This document shows positions 36,087-43,693 of a stretch of 57,969 bases of DNA, piece after piece; within the stretch, counting starts at the first letter, position 1; every line of letters begins with the position of its first letter. The notes below the pieces were generated by a model. That model was not told where the DNA came from. It ran no database searches and saw nothing but the letters and a program-made list of their open reading frames with translations. Source of the DNA: Saccharothrix longispora (lineage in GTDB: Bacteria > Actinomycetota > Actinomycetes > Mycobacteriales > Pseudonocardiaceae). The translations under genes and the position numbers were made by a program. The stretch spans positions 1 through 57,969 of the forward strand of contig NZ_NSDM01000026.1 in assembly GCF_030852425.1 (NCBI RefSeq). Reading direction: 5' to 3'.

Positions 36087-37013
36087 TCAGGAGGGGAACA
36101 CGCCGAGCCCGGAGCGGAACAGGTCGCCCTCCATCCACACCGCCGCCCGCACGCCGTCGGCGGCGCCCAGCACGACCAGGGTGGTGGCGTCGGGCATCCC
36201 GGGCAGCTTGGCCATGTCGCCCGCCGCGGACACGCCCGGCGTGGTCGTCTGCCCGATCTCGTCGACCTTGATCGTGCCGTCGGGCAGCACCTCGCAGCCC
36301 AGCTGCTCGGCCAGCCCGGAGTGCTGGCGGGTCGGCGCGCGGTGGAAGACCGCCTCCCGCCGCAGGGTGCTGCCGTCGGCGAAGTGGATGGTCAGGTCGT
36401 CCGCGTCGCCGGTGATCCCGACGATCTTCTCGTCGACGATCGGCAGCGCGCGGGCGGCCACGGCGGCGGCGACCGGCTCGGGCAGCTCGATCGGCCCGTC
36501 GGTGCACAGCACCACGTCCTGGCTGAACCGGTCGCCCAGGTACAGCGCGAGCATGGCCTCCACCGGCTCGCGGGTAACCACGGCCAGGGTCTTGTCGCCG
36601 GCTTCCCAGCCGTGGCAGAACGGGCAGTGGAACACGCTGCGGCCGAACCGCTCGGCCAGGCCGGGGATGTCGTAGGGCTCGTCGACCTGGCCCGTGGCCA
36701 GCACGACCCGCCGGGCGCGCACCACCGCGCCGTCGGCCAGTTCCAGCTCGAAGTCGTCCTTGGCGCCCCGCGCGGCCACCACCAGGCCGGTGCGCACCTC
36801 CACGCCCGGGTAGGCGGCCAGCTCCTCACGGCCCAGGGCGAGCAGCTGCTGCGGCGGGAAACCGTCGCGGCTGAGGTACATGTGCATCTCGGAGGCCGGC
36901 GAGTTGCGCGGCTCGCCGCCGTCCACCACCAGCACCGAGCGGCGCTGCCTGCCGAACACCAGCGCCGCGCTCAGACCGGCCGGTCCACCGCCGACCACCA
37001 CCACGTCGTACAT
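36087..37013 (-). CDS. Thioredoxin-reductase-like flavoprotein with CPFC motif
   Basis: 308 aa from ATG 37013 with GAGGGG upstream. FAD-binding VVVGGGPAGLSAALVFG at the N-terminus, redox pair in SVFHCPFCHGWE near residue 133, the second dinucleotide region around VVTREPVEAML, and SAAGDMAKLPG near the C-terminus for flavin. CPFCHG with an aromatic residue is the pattern of the GliT/HlmI/DepH dithiol oxidases that make disulfides in natural products, rather than CATC of true thioredoxin reductases. It may oxidise a thiol or thiazoline intermediate or act on the metallophore. It diverges from the thioesterase gene across operator D. Confidence 0.88.
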   Translation of the reverse strand: MYDVVVVGGGPAGLSAALVFGRQRRSVLVVDGGEPRNSPASEMHMYLSRDGFPPQQLLALGREELAAYPGVEVRTGLVVAARGAKDDFELELADGAVVRARRVVLATGQVDEPYDIPGLAERFGRSVFHCPFCHGWEAGDKTLAVVTREPVEAMLALYLGDRFSQDVVLCTDGPIELPEPVAAAVAARALPIVDEKIVGITGDADDLTIHFADGSTLRREAVFHRAPTRQHSGLAEQLGCEVLPDGTIKVDEIGQTTTPGVSAAGDMAKLPGMPDATTLVVLGAADGVRAAVWMEGDLFRSGLGVFPS

Positions 37014-37036
37014 CGGGGTTCCCCTCTCTGGTAAAA

Positions 37037-37051
37037 CGATAATCATGTTCG
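37037..37051. promoter_or_regulatory. Zur/Fur-type operator D, overlapping a start codon
   Basis: CGATAATCATGTTCG; its complement CGAACATGATTATCG matches operator E at 13 of 15 bases. It includes the ATG (37045) of the thioesterase and lies 24 bases before the oxidoreductase start. The rightward transcript is probably leaderless or nearly so. Confidence 0.72.
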
Positions 37052-37782
37052 ATGATATGGGTCCGTGGCTGCGCCGGTTGAGCACTCCGGCCGCATCCCG
37101 CCTGCGCCTGGTGTGCCTGCCGCACGGCGGGGCCGGCCCGTCGGTGTTCACGCCCTGGGCCGAACACGTCCCGCGGGACGTCGAACTGCTCGCGGTGCGC
37201 TACCCGGGCCGCGAGGACCGCTGGGGCGAACCGCCGCCGCGCGACCTCGGCGAGGTCGTCGCCCGCGTCGTGGCCGCCCTGCGCCCACTGCCGGAGCTGC
37301 CGTTCGTCCTGTTCGGGCACAGCCTGGGCGCCGCGGTCGCCCACGAGGTGGTGCAGCGGCTGCGCGCGGTGGGCAGACCGCTGCCGGTGCGGCTGGTCGT
37401 GTCCGGCCGCGAGGCGCCCCAGGACGAGCGCGGCGGCGACGTGCACCGGCTCGGCGACGCGGGCCTGCTGGCCGAACTGCGCCGGCTGGGCGGCGTCGAC
37501 CCCGCCGTGCTGGCCGACCCCGACCTGAGCGCCCTGGTCGCCGAGTGCGTCCGCGAGGACTACCGGCTGGTCGAGACGCACACCGGCTGGAGCACCACGC
37601 CGCTGCCGGTGCCCGTCTCGGCCTTCGTCGGCGACCGCGACCCCGACCTCACCCCCGAGCACGCGGCCCGCTGGGCCGCGCTGACCACCGCGGGGTTCCG
37701 GCTGCGCGTGTTCCCGGGTGACCACTTCTACCCGGCCGCGCAGCCGGACCGCGTCGCCGCCGAGGTCCTCGCCGACCTCTAG
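37045..37782 (+). CDS. Type II thioesterase
   Basis: 245 aa from ATG 37045; an alternative in-frame ATG is at 37057. Alpha/beta-hydrolase with LVCLPHGGAGPSVF (oxyanion region), nucleophile in FGHSLGAAVAHE near residue 93, Asp in VSAFVGDRDPDL and His in FPGDHFYP. All three catalytic residues are seen. Such enzymes (YbtT, GrsT) remove misloaded acyl groups from carrier proteins. Operator D overlaps the start, so it is expected to be co-induced with the synthetases. There is no normal ribosome-binding site upstream, which fits leaderless translation. Confidence 0.92.
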   Translation: MFDDMGPWLRRLSTPAASRLRLVCLPHGGAGPSVFTPWAEHVPRDVELLAVRYPGREDRWGEPPPRDLGEVVARVVAALRPLPELPFVLFGHSLGAAVAHEVVQRLRAVGRPLPVRLVVSGREAPQDERGGDVHRLGDAGLLAELRRLGGVDPAVLADPDLSALVAECVREDYRLVETHTGWSTTPLPVPVSAFVGDRDPDLTPEHAARWAALTTAGFRLRVFPGDHFYPAAQPDRVAAEVLADL

Positions 37783-37796
37783 CGCCGACCTCTAGC
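37771..37796. repeat. 13-bp tandem duplication carrying both stop codons
   Basis: GCCGACCTCTAGC occurs twice in a row. The first copy holds the TAG stop of the thioesterase; the second holds the complementary stop of the converging methyltransferase. It separates the two coding ends by only nine bases. Confidence 0.8.
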
Positions 37797-38547
37797 GCAC
37801 CCGCCAGGCCAGCACACCGGCCGGCGGGTCGGCCACCGGCTCGCACCCGGCCTCGCGCAGCTCGGCGTGCAGCACCTCGTCGGAGGCGATGAACGACGGG
37901 AACGACACCGACTCCTCCGACACCAGCCGATCGCCCTCGTGCACCCGGTAGGTCATCGTCCACACCAGGCCGTCGCCGTCCACGACCGCCTCGCTGACCG
38001 TGTCGTAGCGGCGACGGCCCAGGGTGCGGCCGGGCACGGGGGTCGGCGGCACCGCCACCGGCGCCTGCGGCATCTGCACGTCCACCACGACCACACCGCC
38101 GGGGGCGAGGCGGGGCACCCAGCGCGCCCACAGCGCCTTGCGGTCGGCGGGGGAGAAGTGCGTGAGCACGTGCAGCAGCACGACCGCGTCCACCGGTCCG
38201 TCGACCTCGGCGGTCAGCGCGTCCTCGGGCAGCACGGTCACCGGCGGGTCCTCCAGCGCCGCCAGGCGGGTGATCAGCGCGGCGCGCATGACCGCCGCCG
38301 GTTCGACGGCGAACACCTCGCCGCCCTCGGGCAGGTTCGCCAGCAGGGTCTCGGTGAACTGGCCGGTGCCCGCGCCGATCTCCACCACCCGCCCCGCGCC
38401 GGCCAGCAAGGCGGTGAGCGCCGCCCGCATCGCGTCGCGCTGCGCCCCCGGGAAGATCAGGTCGTAGTACTGGGCGTTGACGGCGTAGCCGTCCGCCCCG
38501 GAGTTGTCGGCCCCGGAGTCGTGGGTGGTCGTGGTCTCGGTGGTCAT
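37792..38547 (-). CDS. SAM-dependent methyltransferase
   Basis: 251 aa from ATG 38547. Class I fold: YYDLIFPGAQRDAM, motif I VVEIGAGTGQFTETLL near residue 53, acidic loop in FAVEPAAVMRAAL, VDAVVLLHVLTHFSP and LAPGGVVVVDVQMP. Last gene of the minus-strand operon MT-NRPS-reductase-MT under operator E. It may N-, O- or S-methylate the metallophore; the sequence does not say which. A low-complexity Thr/Asp/Gly leader (residues 1-20) precedes the fold. Confidence 0.88.
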   Translation of the reverse strand: MTTETTTTHDSGADNSGADGYAVNAQYYDLIFPGAQRDAMRAALTALLAGAGRVVEIGAGTGQFTETLLANLPEGGEVFAVEPAAVMRAALITRLAALEDPPVTVLPEDALTAEVDGPVDAVVLLHVLTHFSPADRKALWARWVPRLAPGGVVVVDVQMPQAPVAVPPTPVPGRTLGRRRYDTVSEAVVDGDGLVWTMTYRVHEGDRLVSEESVSFPSFIASDEVLHAELREAGCEPVADPPAGVLAWRVR

Positions 38548-38551
38548 CGCG

Positions 38552-39619
38552 TCAGCTGTCCTTCGGTAGTTCCAGTGCGGTCACCAGGTCGTCCGCCGCG
38601 AGCGCGGCGGCGGTGCGCCGGGGGTCGAGCACGTCGGCGGCGTGGTGCGCCCCGGCGGGCACCCGGCCTTCCAGCACGTCCGCGGCGACCAGTGCCGCGA
38701 CCACGCCGCTGAGCTCGTAGGAGTCGGGGGTGCGCAGCAGGACCCGGCGGCTGCCGGCTCCCGACCCCGCGGGTGGGCGGGCGTGGGCCAGCAGCGCGTA
38801 GTGCCGCCCGCACTCCTCCACGTCGCGCCGCGCCGCCTCCACCACGGCGTCCACGTGGGCGTCCAGCGGTCCGTCGTCGGCCCACGCCGTCGCCAGCACC
38901 TCCGGGAGGTTCTCCGTGGCGTAGACGGTGTAGTTGCGCAGTTCGGCCACGCCCAGCGCGCCGGCGAGGGCGACCATCTCCGCGGACAGGAACGGCCAGG
39001 CGTGCACCCGACCCCGGAAGCCGGGCAGGGTCACCCCGCGCAGCGGGGCCAGGGCGTGCTCGACCACCCGGCCCTCCCGCCACGCCGCCAGCGCGTGGCC
39101 GAAGCGCGGCCCCCTGGTCAGCAGCGCGTCCACCGCCGACAGGCGGCCGATCCCGACCGAGCCGCCGACGTAGACGTCCAGCCTGCCGATCGGGCCCGCC
39201 TCGGCGAGCAACCGGGGCAACAGCCCCGACAGCCCCGGCATCAGCCCGGCGGAGAACACCGCGGGCAGCCGCCCCAGCGCGTCGGGCGCGCCGGCGGTCA
39301 GCGCCTCCAGCGCCACCGCGTCCCCCGCGGCGTCGACGTACCCGGCCCCGGCGGCCAGCGCGACCCGCGCGACCACGTCCAGCACCCGGTAGGACGGACC
39401 GGCGCAGTTGACCACCACGGCGCACCCGGCGCAGAACGCGGCGAGGGCGTCGGCGTCGTCCAGGTCCACCGCCACGGCCTCCGACGCGCCCCGCACCGCC
39501 TCCGCCCGCGCCAGGTCGCGCCCGCCCACCCGCACCGGGTGACCCGCGGCCGCCAGGCGGTCGACCACGACGCGGCCGACCGCGCCCGATCCGCCGAGCA
39601 CCCCGATCAGGCCGGTCAC
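38552..39619 (-). CDS. Saccharopine-dehydrogenase-like NAD(P) reductase
   Basis: 355 aa from GTG 39619, overlapping the NRPS stop as GTGA. The N-terminal Rossmann motif is IGVLGGSGAVGRVVVDRL, followed by VRVGGRDLARAEAV for cofactor recognition and VVVNCAGPSYRVLDVVARVA. The rest resembles the saccharopine dehydrogenase catalytic domain. Yersiniabactin and pyochelin pathways need a thiazolinyl imine reductase (Irp3/PchG) to turn one thiazoline into a thiazolidine; none of that family is here. This enzyme is the only stand-alone reductase in the cluster, so it is the best candidate for the step. That is inference from context. Confidence 0.82.
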   Translation of the reverse strand: MTGLIGVLGGSGAVGRVVVDRLAAAGHPVRVGGRDLARAEAVRGASEAVAVDLDDADALAAFCAGCAVVVNCAGPSYRVLDVVARVALAAGAGYVDAAGDAVALEALTAGAPDALGRLPAVFSAGLMPGLSGLLPRLLAEAGPIGRLDVYVGGSVGIGRLSAVDALLTRGPRFGHALAAWREGRVVEHALAPLRGVTLPGFRGRVHAWPFLSAEMVALAGALGVAELRNYTVYATENLPEVLATAWADDGPLDAHVDAVVEAARRDVEECGRHYALLAHARPPAGSGAGSRRVLLRTPDSYELSGVVAALVAADVLEGRVPAGAHHAADVLDPRRTAAALAADDLVTALELPKDS

Positions 39620-41610
39620 GACGACGCACCCCGTGCGGCGAACGCGGCGGCCACCCCGGCCACCGTGGGCGACTCCAGGAAGTCCCGCACCGCGACACCA
39701 CCACCGAGCCGCTTGGTCAGGCGCGCCAGCGCCCGCACCGCCAGCAGCGAGTCGCCGCCCAGCGCGAAGAAGTTCGCCGAGCGGTCCAGCACCGGCACGT
39801 CGAGCAGTTCCTCCCACAGCTCGGCGACGGCCTCCTCCAGCGGCGTGGACAGCGGCCCCTCGGCCACGACGGCGTCACCGTCGCCGTAGCGGCCCAGCAG
39901 CAGCCCGTCGCCGGTCGACTCGGCGGCGGCGGGCAGCTCGACCACGCGGTCCCAGCCCTCGCCGTCGGCCAGGGTCCCGATCAGCTCGACCAGGTCGGTG
40001 AACGCCGCCTCCACCTGCTCGGCCTCGAACAGCTCGTCCACGAGGGAGAACACGATCGCCATCTCCGAGCGCAGCTCGTAGAAGCGCACCTCCAGCGCCA
40101 CCTGCGGGGTGCGCAGCTGGTGGTGGAAGTCGCCGAAGTCCACCTCGCCCAGCGGGCCCGCCGACTCCGGGTGCGCCGCGCCGACCGCCGCGTCCATGCC
40201 CAGGGTGCTCTGGAACACCACCGGCGCCACCGGTCGGTGCGTGCCGCGCCTGCGGCCCAGCTCGCGCGACACCTCGACACCGGTGATCAGGTTGTGCGCC
40301 GCGTGCTCGCCGAACCTCCGCTGCGCCGTCGCGGCCAGCTCGGCGAACGTCGCGCCCTCGGCCAGCTCTGCGGGCAGCAGCATCGTCGACGCGCACGCGC
40401 CCACCACCCGGTGCACGTCCGGGTGCACCGGCAACCGGTTGAGCTGCAACGAGTTCAGCAGCATCCGCCGGTGCCCGGTCCACCGCGCGAGCACGACGGC
40501 GAACGCGGTGAACATCGCGGTGGACGGCGTCACGTCGTGCGCGGCGCACCGGTCGCGCAACGTCGCCCACCGGTCCGCGGCGAGCCTGGTCTCCCGCGTG
40601 CCCATGGTCGTGGCCCGCACCTCGCGCGGGTCGCGCACCAGGGGCAGCGCGGGCGGTTCGGGCAGCGCGTCCAGCCGCTCCCACCACCACGCGCGGTCCG
40701 CGTCCCACGCCTCGGTGCCGGGGAGGCCCGCGACGGAGGCCACGTAGTCGCCGAAGTCCATGTCCAGCGGCGCCAGCACCGCGTTCCAGTCGGCGCTCAG
40801 CGCCAGCAGCTCGCGGTTGAGCAGCGTGGCCGACCAGCCGTCGAACACCAGCAGGCTCATGCTGGTGTGCAGGCGGGCCGCGCCGTCGGGCAGCAGGCTC
40901 AACCGGATGTCCAGGCCGGGACCGCGCGTGGGGTCGGGGCCGGTGGCGCTCATCTCCGCCCGCACCCGCTCCAGGGTTTCGCCGGCGGTGCCCGCGTCGG
41001 CGTCCCGCAGGTCGTACACGGTGGGCACGGGCACCGCGCCGGGCGCGTCGAGCGGCAGCACGTGCTGGTCGCCCTCGGCGGTGACCCGGGCCCGCAGCAT
41101 CGGCTGGTGCTCGGCCAGCCGGCGCAGCGCGTCGTTGAGCGCGTCCTCCGCCTCGTCGCCGTCGACGTCGGTCAGGCCGACGTCGCCGTAGAAGTGCGCG
41201 GAGTCGTAGGACAGCTCCCACCCGTCCTGCTGGCCCACGAAGTAGCCCTGCTGGAGCGGCAGCAGCGGGAACGGCGCCTCCGGGTCGGCCCGTCGGCGCA
41301 GCTCGACCGGCAGCGCGCGGGCCGTCGACCCCGCAGCCGACCGGCGGCGCACCAGGTCCGACAACTGCCCGATCGTCGACTCCACGCCCACGTCGGACAG
41401 CGCCAGCACCACGCCCAGGCGCTTGCGGATCAGCGCCGCCATGCGCACGGCGAGCACCGAGTCGCCGCCCAGGCGCAGGAAGGTGGTGGCGGGATCGACC
41501 GGCCGGTCGCCCAGGTCGAGCAGGTCCGCCCAGATGCCCGACAGGACCGGCGTGGGGTCCTCGGCATCGGGCGCTGCCGCGGGGGCTGCCTCGGTGGCGG
41601 AGGTGGTCAC
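39616..41610 (-). CDS. NRPS: PCP - Cy-like condensation - PCP
   Basis: 664 aa from GTG 41610, overlapping the upstream stop as GTGA. PCP1 has Ser51 (LGGDSVLAV). The Cy-like domain begins FPLLPLQQGYFVGQQ; its catalytic region reads SLLVFDGWS, with Ser instead of the first Asp of DxxxxDxxS. The late motif SQTPQxWLDH is LRTPQVALEVRF. PCP2 has Ser621 (LGGDSLLAV). There is no adenylation domain, so both carriers must be charged in trans, presumably by the cysteine A domain of the first NRPS or by an enzyme elsewhere. One of these carriers may supply the substrate missing between Cy and TE of the PKS-NRPS. Whether this domain still cyclises is uncertain. Confidence 0.9.
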   Translation of the reverse strand: MTTSATEAAPAAAPDAEDPTPVLSGIWADLLDLGDRPVDPATTFLRLGGDSVLAVRMAALIRKRLGVVLALSDVGVESTIGQLSDLVRRRSAAGSTARALPVELRRRADPEAPFPLLPLQQGYFVGQQDGWELSYDSAHFYGDVGLTDVDGDEAEDALNDALRRLAEHQPMLRARVTAEGDQHVLPLDAPGAVPVPTVYDLRDADAGTAGETLERVRAEMSATGPDPTRGPGLDIRLSLLPDGAARLHTSMSLLVFDGWSATLLNRELLALSADWNAVLAPLDMDFGDYVASVAGLPGTEAWDADRAWWWERLDALPEPPALPLVRDPREVRATTMGTRETRLAADRWATLRDRCAAHDVTPSTAMFTAFAVVLARWTGHRRMLLNSLQLNRLPVHPDVHRVVGACASTMLLPAELAEGATFAELAATAQRRFGEHAAHNLITGVEVSRELGRRRGTHRPVAPVVFQSTLGMDAAVGAAHPESAGPLGEVDFGDFHHQLRTPQVALEVRFYELRSEMAIVFSLVDELFEAEQVEAAFTDLVELIGTLADGEGWDRVVELPAAAESTGDGLLLGRYGDGDAVVAEGPLSTPLEEAVAELWEELLDVPVLDRSANFFALGGDSLLAVRALARLTKRLGGGVAVRDFLESPTVAGVAAAFAARGASS

Positions 41611-42749
41611 GGGGTTCGGCTCCTCTTGCTCGAAGGGGTGAAGACCGCCAGCCGCTGGGAGAACGCGGCGAGCGGGTGGTCCGGCGGCGGCAGGTCCACG
41701 ACCTGCTCCAGCCCGGCGCCCTTGGCGGCGGACGCCCACTCCGGACCGGTGAGGTAGGTGCGGGTGGTCCCCGCGCGCAGGTCGGTGCGCACGACCGGCC
41801 GGCCGCCGGGGCGCGGGGAGAGCAGGAACGGCATCGACGCCAGCGACTGGTGGTGCTCGTGGCAGGTCTCCACCAGCAGCAGCGCGCCGTCGGCGCGCAG
41901 CAGCCCGGTCACCTGGCGGAGCAGGTCGGGCACGTCGGTGGCGTTGTGCGCGGTGTTCACCGCGACCACCAGGTCGAAGTCGCCCTCGCGCACCTGGGGT
42001 TCGAGCGGTTCGGTGAAGTCGACCAGCCGGAAGCGCAGGTAGGGGTGGTCGGCGAACCGCGCGGCGGCGTCCCGCAGGAACAACGGCGACAGGTCGGTGA
42101 ACAGGTAGTCCGACCCCGTGCCGGCCAGTGCGGGCAGCAGGTCGGCGGTCGTGGCGCCGGTGCCCGCGCCCAGTTCCAGCACGCGCAGCCCTCCCCGTGC
42201 GCGCACCAGGTCGGCGACCACCGACGCGGCGGCGGCGTTGAGGTAGCGGTTGACGGGGTTGTCGCGGTAGGCGGCGTCGGCGGTGGCGCGCTCGGAGTCG
42301 CGGAACAGCAGCGCCTGCGCGGTGACCTCGTCGGTGAGCAGCGAGGGCAGGGCGCGCAGGGAGTCCAGGACGTAGGTCGCCAGCGCGGGCGGATAACCCA
42401 GGCCCGCCACCGAAACCGTGATCGCCTCGCGCGCCGCCGCGAGTTCGGCTCGGCGCGGTGACCGCACCGAGCGCAGCAGGCCGCTCCCGTCCACGTCGGC
42501 CCACCCCTCGGCCGCCAGCGCGCGCACCCAGTGCCCGGCGATCCACCGGTGCCGGTCCGCGGCGGGCACGACGTCGGCGGGGTCGGCGGGCAGCGCCACC
42601 CGGGCGGCCGCGCGTCCCACGAAGTCGCAGATGCCCAGCAGGACGGCCAGGTCCAGTTCGCGGACCAGTTCCGGCGCGACGTCGACGTCCTCCACCGCCG
42701 CGCAGCCCAGCGCGTGGGCCGCGGCGGGCAGCGATCCAGCGATCAGCAC
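41607..42749 (-). CDS. Methyltransferase of PKS/NRPS type, stand-alone
   Basis: 380 aa from GTG 42749, chosen because GGAGGGGAAGGGG is directly upstream; TTG 42791 is possible but lacks such a site. Residues 30-130 are a winged-helix-like region (LDLAVLLGICDFVGRAAAR, HRWIAGHWVRALAAEGW). The methyltransferase core has LRVLELGAGTGATTADLLPA, SDYLFTDLSPLFLRDAAARF and LLRADGALLLVETCHEHHQS. It is a paralog of the last domain of the 1529-aa fusion (shared AYRDNPVNRY and YLFTD), and both resemble the C-methylating domains built into yersiniabactin-type synthetases. First gene of the operon behind operator E. Confidence 0.9.
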   Translation of the reverse strand: MLIAGSLPAAAHALGCAAVEDVDVAPELVRELDLAVLLGICDFVGRAAARVALPADPADVVPAADRHRWIAGHWVRALAAEGWADVDGSGLLRSVRSPRRAELAAAREAITVSVAGLGYPPALATYVLDSLRALPSLLTDEVTAQALLFRDSERATADAAYRDNPVNRYLNAAAASVVADLVRARGGLRVLELGAGTGATTADLLPALAGTGSDYLFTDLSPLFLRDAAARFADHPYLRFRLVDFTEPLEPQVREGDFDLVVAVNTAHNATDVPDLLRQVTGLLRADGALLLVETCHEHHQSLASMPFLLSPRPGGRPVVRTDLRAGTTRTYLTGPEWASAAKGAGLEQVVDLPPPDHPLAAFSQRLAVFTPSSKRSRTP

Positions 42750-42803
42750 CCGGTTCCCCTTCCCCTCCGCCGCGGTGCGTGGCGGAGTCAAGGCGAACCT
42801 ACA

Positions 42804-42818
42804 CGAAAATGATTGTCG
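42804..42818. promoter_or_regulatory. Zur/Fur-type operator E
   Basis: CGAAAATGATTGTCG, 55 bases upstream of the methyltransferase start at 42749 and just beyond the 3' end of the regulator gene. It should control the four-gene minus-strand operon. Confidence 0.78.
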
Positions 42819-42913
42819 TTACGTAGAACATCCGCCGACGAGCGGAGAACGGGTGCGAGCGGGGTCCTCGACGGGCTCGTCCGCGATCCCGGCCACCTGA
42901 TCGCCGGCCCTCG

Positions 42914-43381
42914 TCACCCCGGTGGCGCAATCACCCCGGTCTGCCCGTCGAGCGGGCAGCGCGCGCACAGGCCGGCCAGTTCCGCCGCCACCCGGACGTC
43001 CGCGAACCCGTGCGCCGCCGCCGTCTCCGCCGCCCACCGCGTGACGGGCGTCGTGTCCACGCCCACCGTGCGGCCGCACCGCACGCACGTGAGGTAGTGG
43101 TCGTGCGCGTCGGTCCTCGGGTGGAACAGGTGACGGCCCTCCCGGTCCTGCGTGATGCCGAGGACGCCCGCGTCCACCAGCGACGCGAGGTGCCGGTAGA
43201 GGGTGGTCAACCCGACCCGCCCGCCCCCGGACCGCAGCAGGTGGTGGATGGCGTTCGCCGTGGAGGGGCCGGGCAGGTCGGCCAGCACGCGCAGCACCGC
43301 TTGGCGCTGCGGCGTCATCCGCGCCCCGACACCCCGGTCGAGGACGTGCCCGTTCATCCCGCGGATTCCCCGTGCGCTCAC
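42914..43381 (-). CDS. zur: Fur-family metalloregulator, probably Zur
   Basis: 155 aa from GTG 43381 (GTGA overlap with the small upstream ORF) or 147 aa from ATG 43357. Winged helix: RMTPQRQAVLRVLADL, STANAIHHLL and VGLTTLYRHLASLVDAGVL. Metal domain: REGRHLFHP, HDHYLTCVRCGRTVGVD with the first CxxC, and LCARCPLDGQ with the second. The spacing HDHYLTCxxCG and AHGF(A/T)DV is that of actinobacterial Zur. With zinc bound it should repress genes with the TGAAAATGATTTTCA-like operators, six of which flank this locus, including one upstream of its own transcript. A second Fur-type metal (iron, nickel) cannot be excluded. Confidence 0.88.
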   Translation of the reverse strand: MSARGIRGMNGHVLDRGVGARMTPQRQAVLRVLADLPGPSTANAIHHLLRSGGGRVGLTTLYRHLASLVDAGVLGITQDREGRHLFHPRTDAHDHYLTCVRCGRTVGVDTTPVTRWAAETAAAHGFADVRVAAELAGLCARCPLDGQTGVIAPPG

Positions 43382-43647
43382 GATGCCGCGGCCTCGACGG
43401 GGCAGGGCCCCGACAGGGTCGGCGGGACGACGTGGGTGGTGGCGGAACCCGCGTGCGCCGGCGGTGCCCCCGACCCGGTGCGCGTGCGCTGCCGGCCGGC
43501 CGGGTCGATCGGCACGTCGAGGTCGCCGAGCACGTCTGCCGCACCGAGTCCGATGCGGGTCCTCGCGATCGGGGCGGACGTGGGGCCGGAGATCGGGTTT
43601 GTCGAGGTGCGGCGTGCGTCGGTGGTCGAATCGAGTGGCGCGGACAT
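43378..43647 (-). CDS. Small protein translationally coupled to the Fur-family gene
   Basis: 89 aa from ATG 43647 with GGGGG five bases upstream. Its TGA overlaps the regulator's GTG (GTGA), and operator F lies about 32 bases before its start. The sequence is polar and Pro/Thr/Ala-rich (SAPLDSTTDARRTS, TRIGLGAADVLGDLDVPID) and ends LSGPCPVEAAAS with a single cysteine. No signal peptide, helix-turn-helix or metal-binding cluster is seen and no family was recognised. The pattern DLDVPID then a flexible Ser/Thr/Cys tail faintly recalls RiPP leader peptides, but no modifying enzyme is nearby. It may be an upstream coupling ORF. Confidence 0.6.
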   Translation of the reverse strand: MSAPLDSTTDARRTSTNPISGPTSAPIARTRIGLGAADVLGDLDVPIDPAGRQRTRTGSGAPPAHAGSATTHVVPPTLSGPCPVEAAAS

Positions 43648-43678
43648 GGAGACCCCCGGGCGAAGCGTCCGTCGACAA

Positions 43679-43693
43679 CGATAATCAACACCA
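43679..43693. promoter_or_regulatory. Zur/Fur-type operator F, autoregulatory
   Basis: CGATAATCAACACCA; its complement TGGTGTTGATTATCG keeps the GATTATCG half of the other boxes but has a poor second arm (11 of 15 matches to operator C). It precedes the small ORF and the regulator gene. Confidence 0.55.

Noticed and set aside
18585..43693. DtxR/IdeR iron boxes
   Set aside because: The operators do not contain TTAGGTTAGSCTAACCTAA-like repeats; they fit the Fur/Zur 7-1-7 pattern, and the linked regulator is a Fur-family protein.
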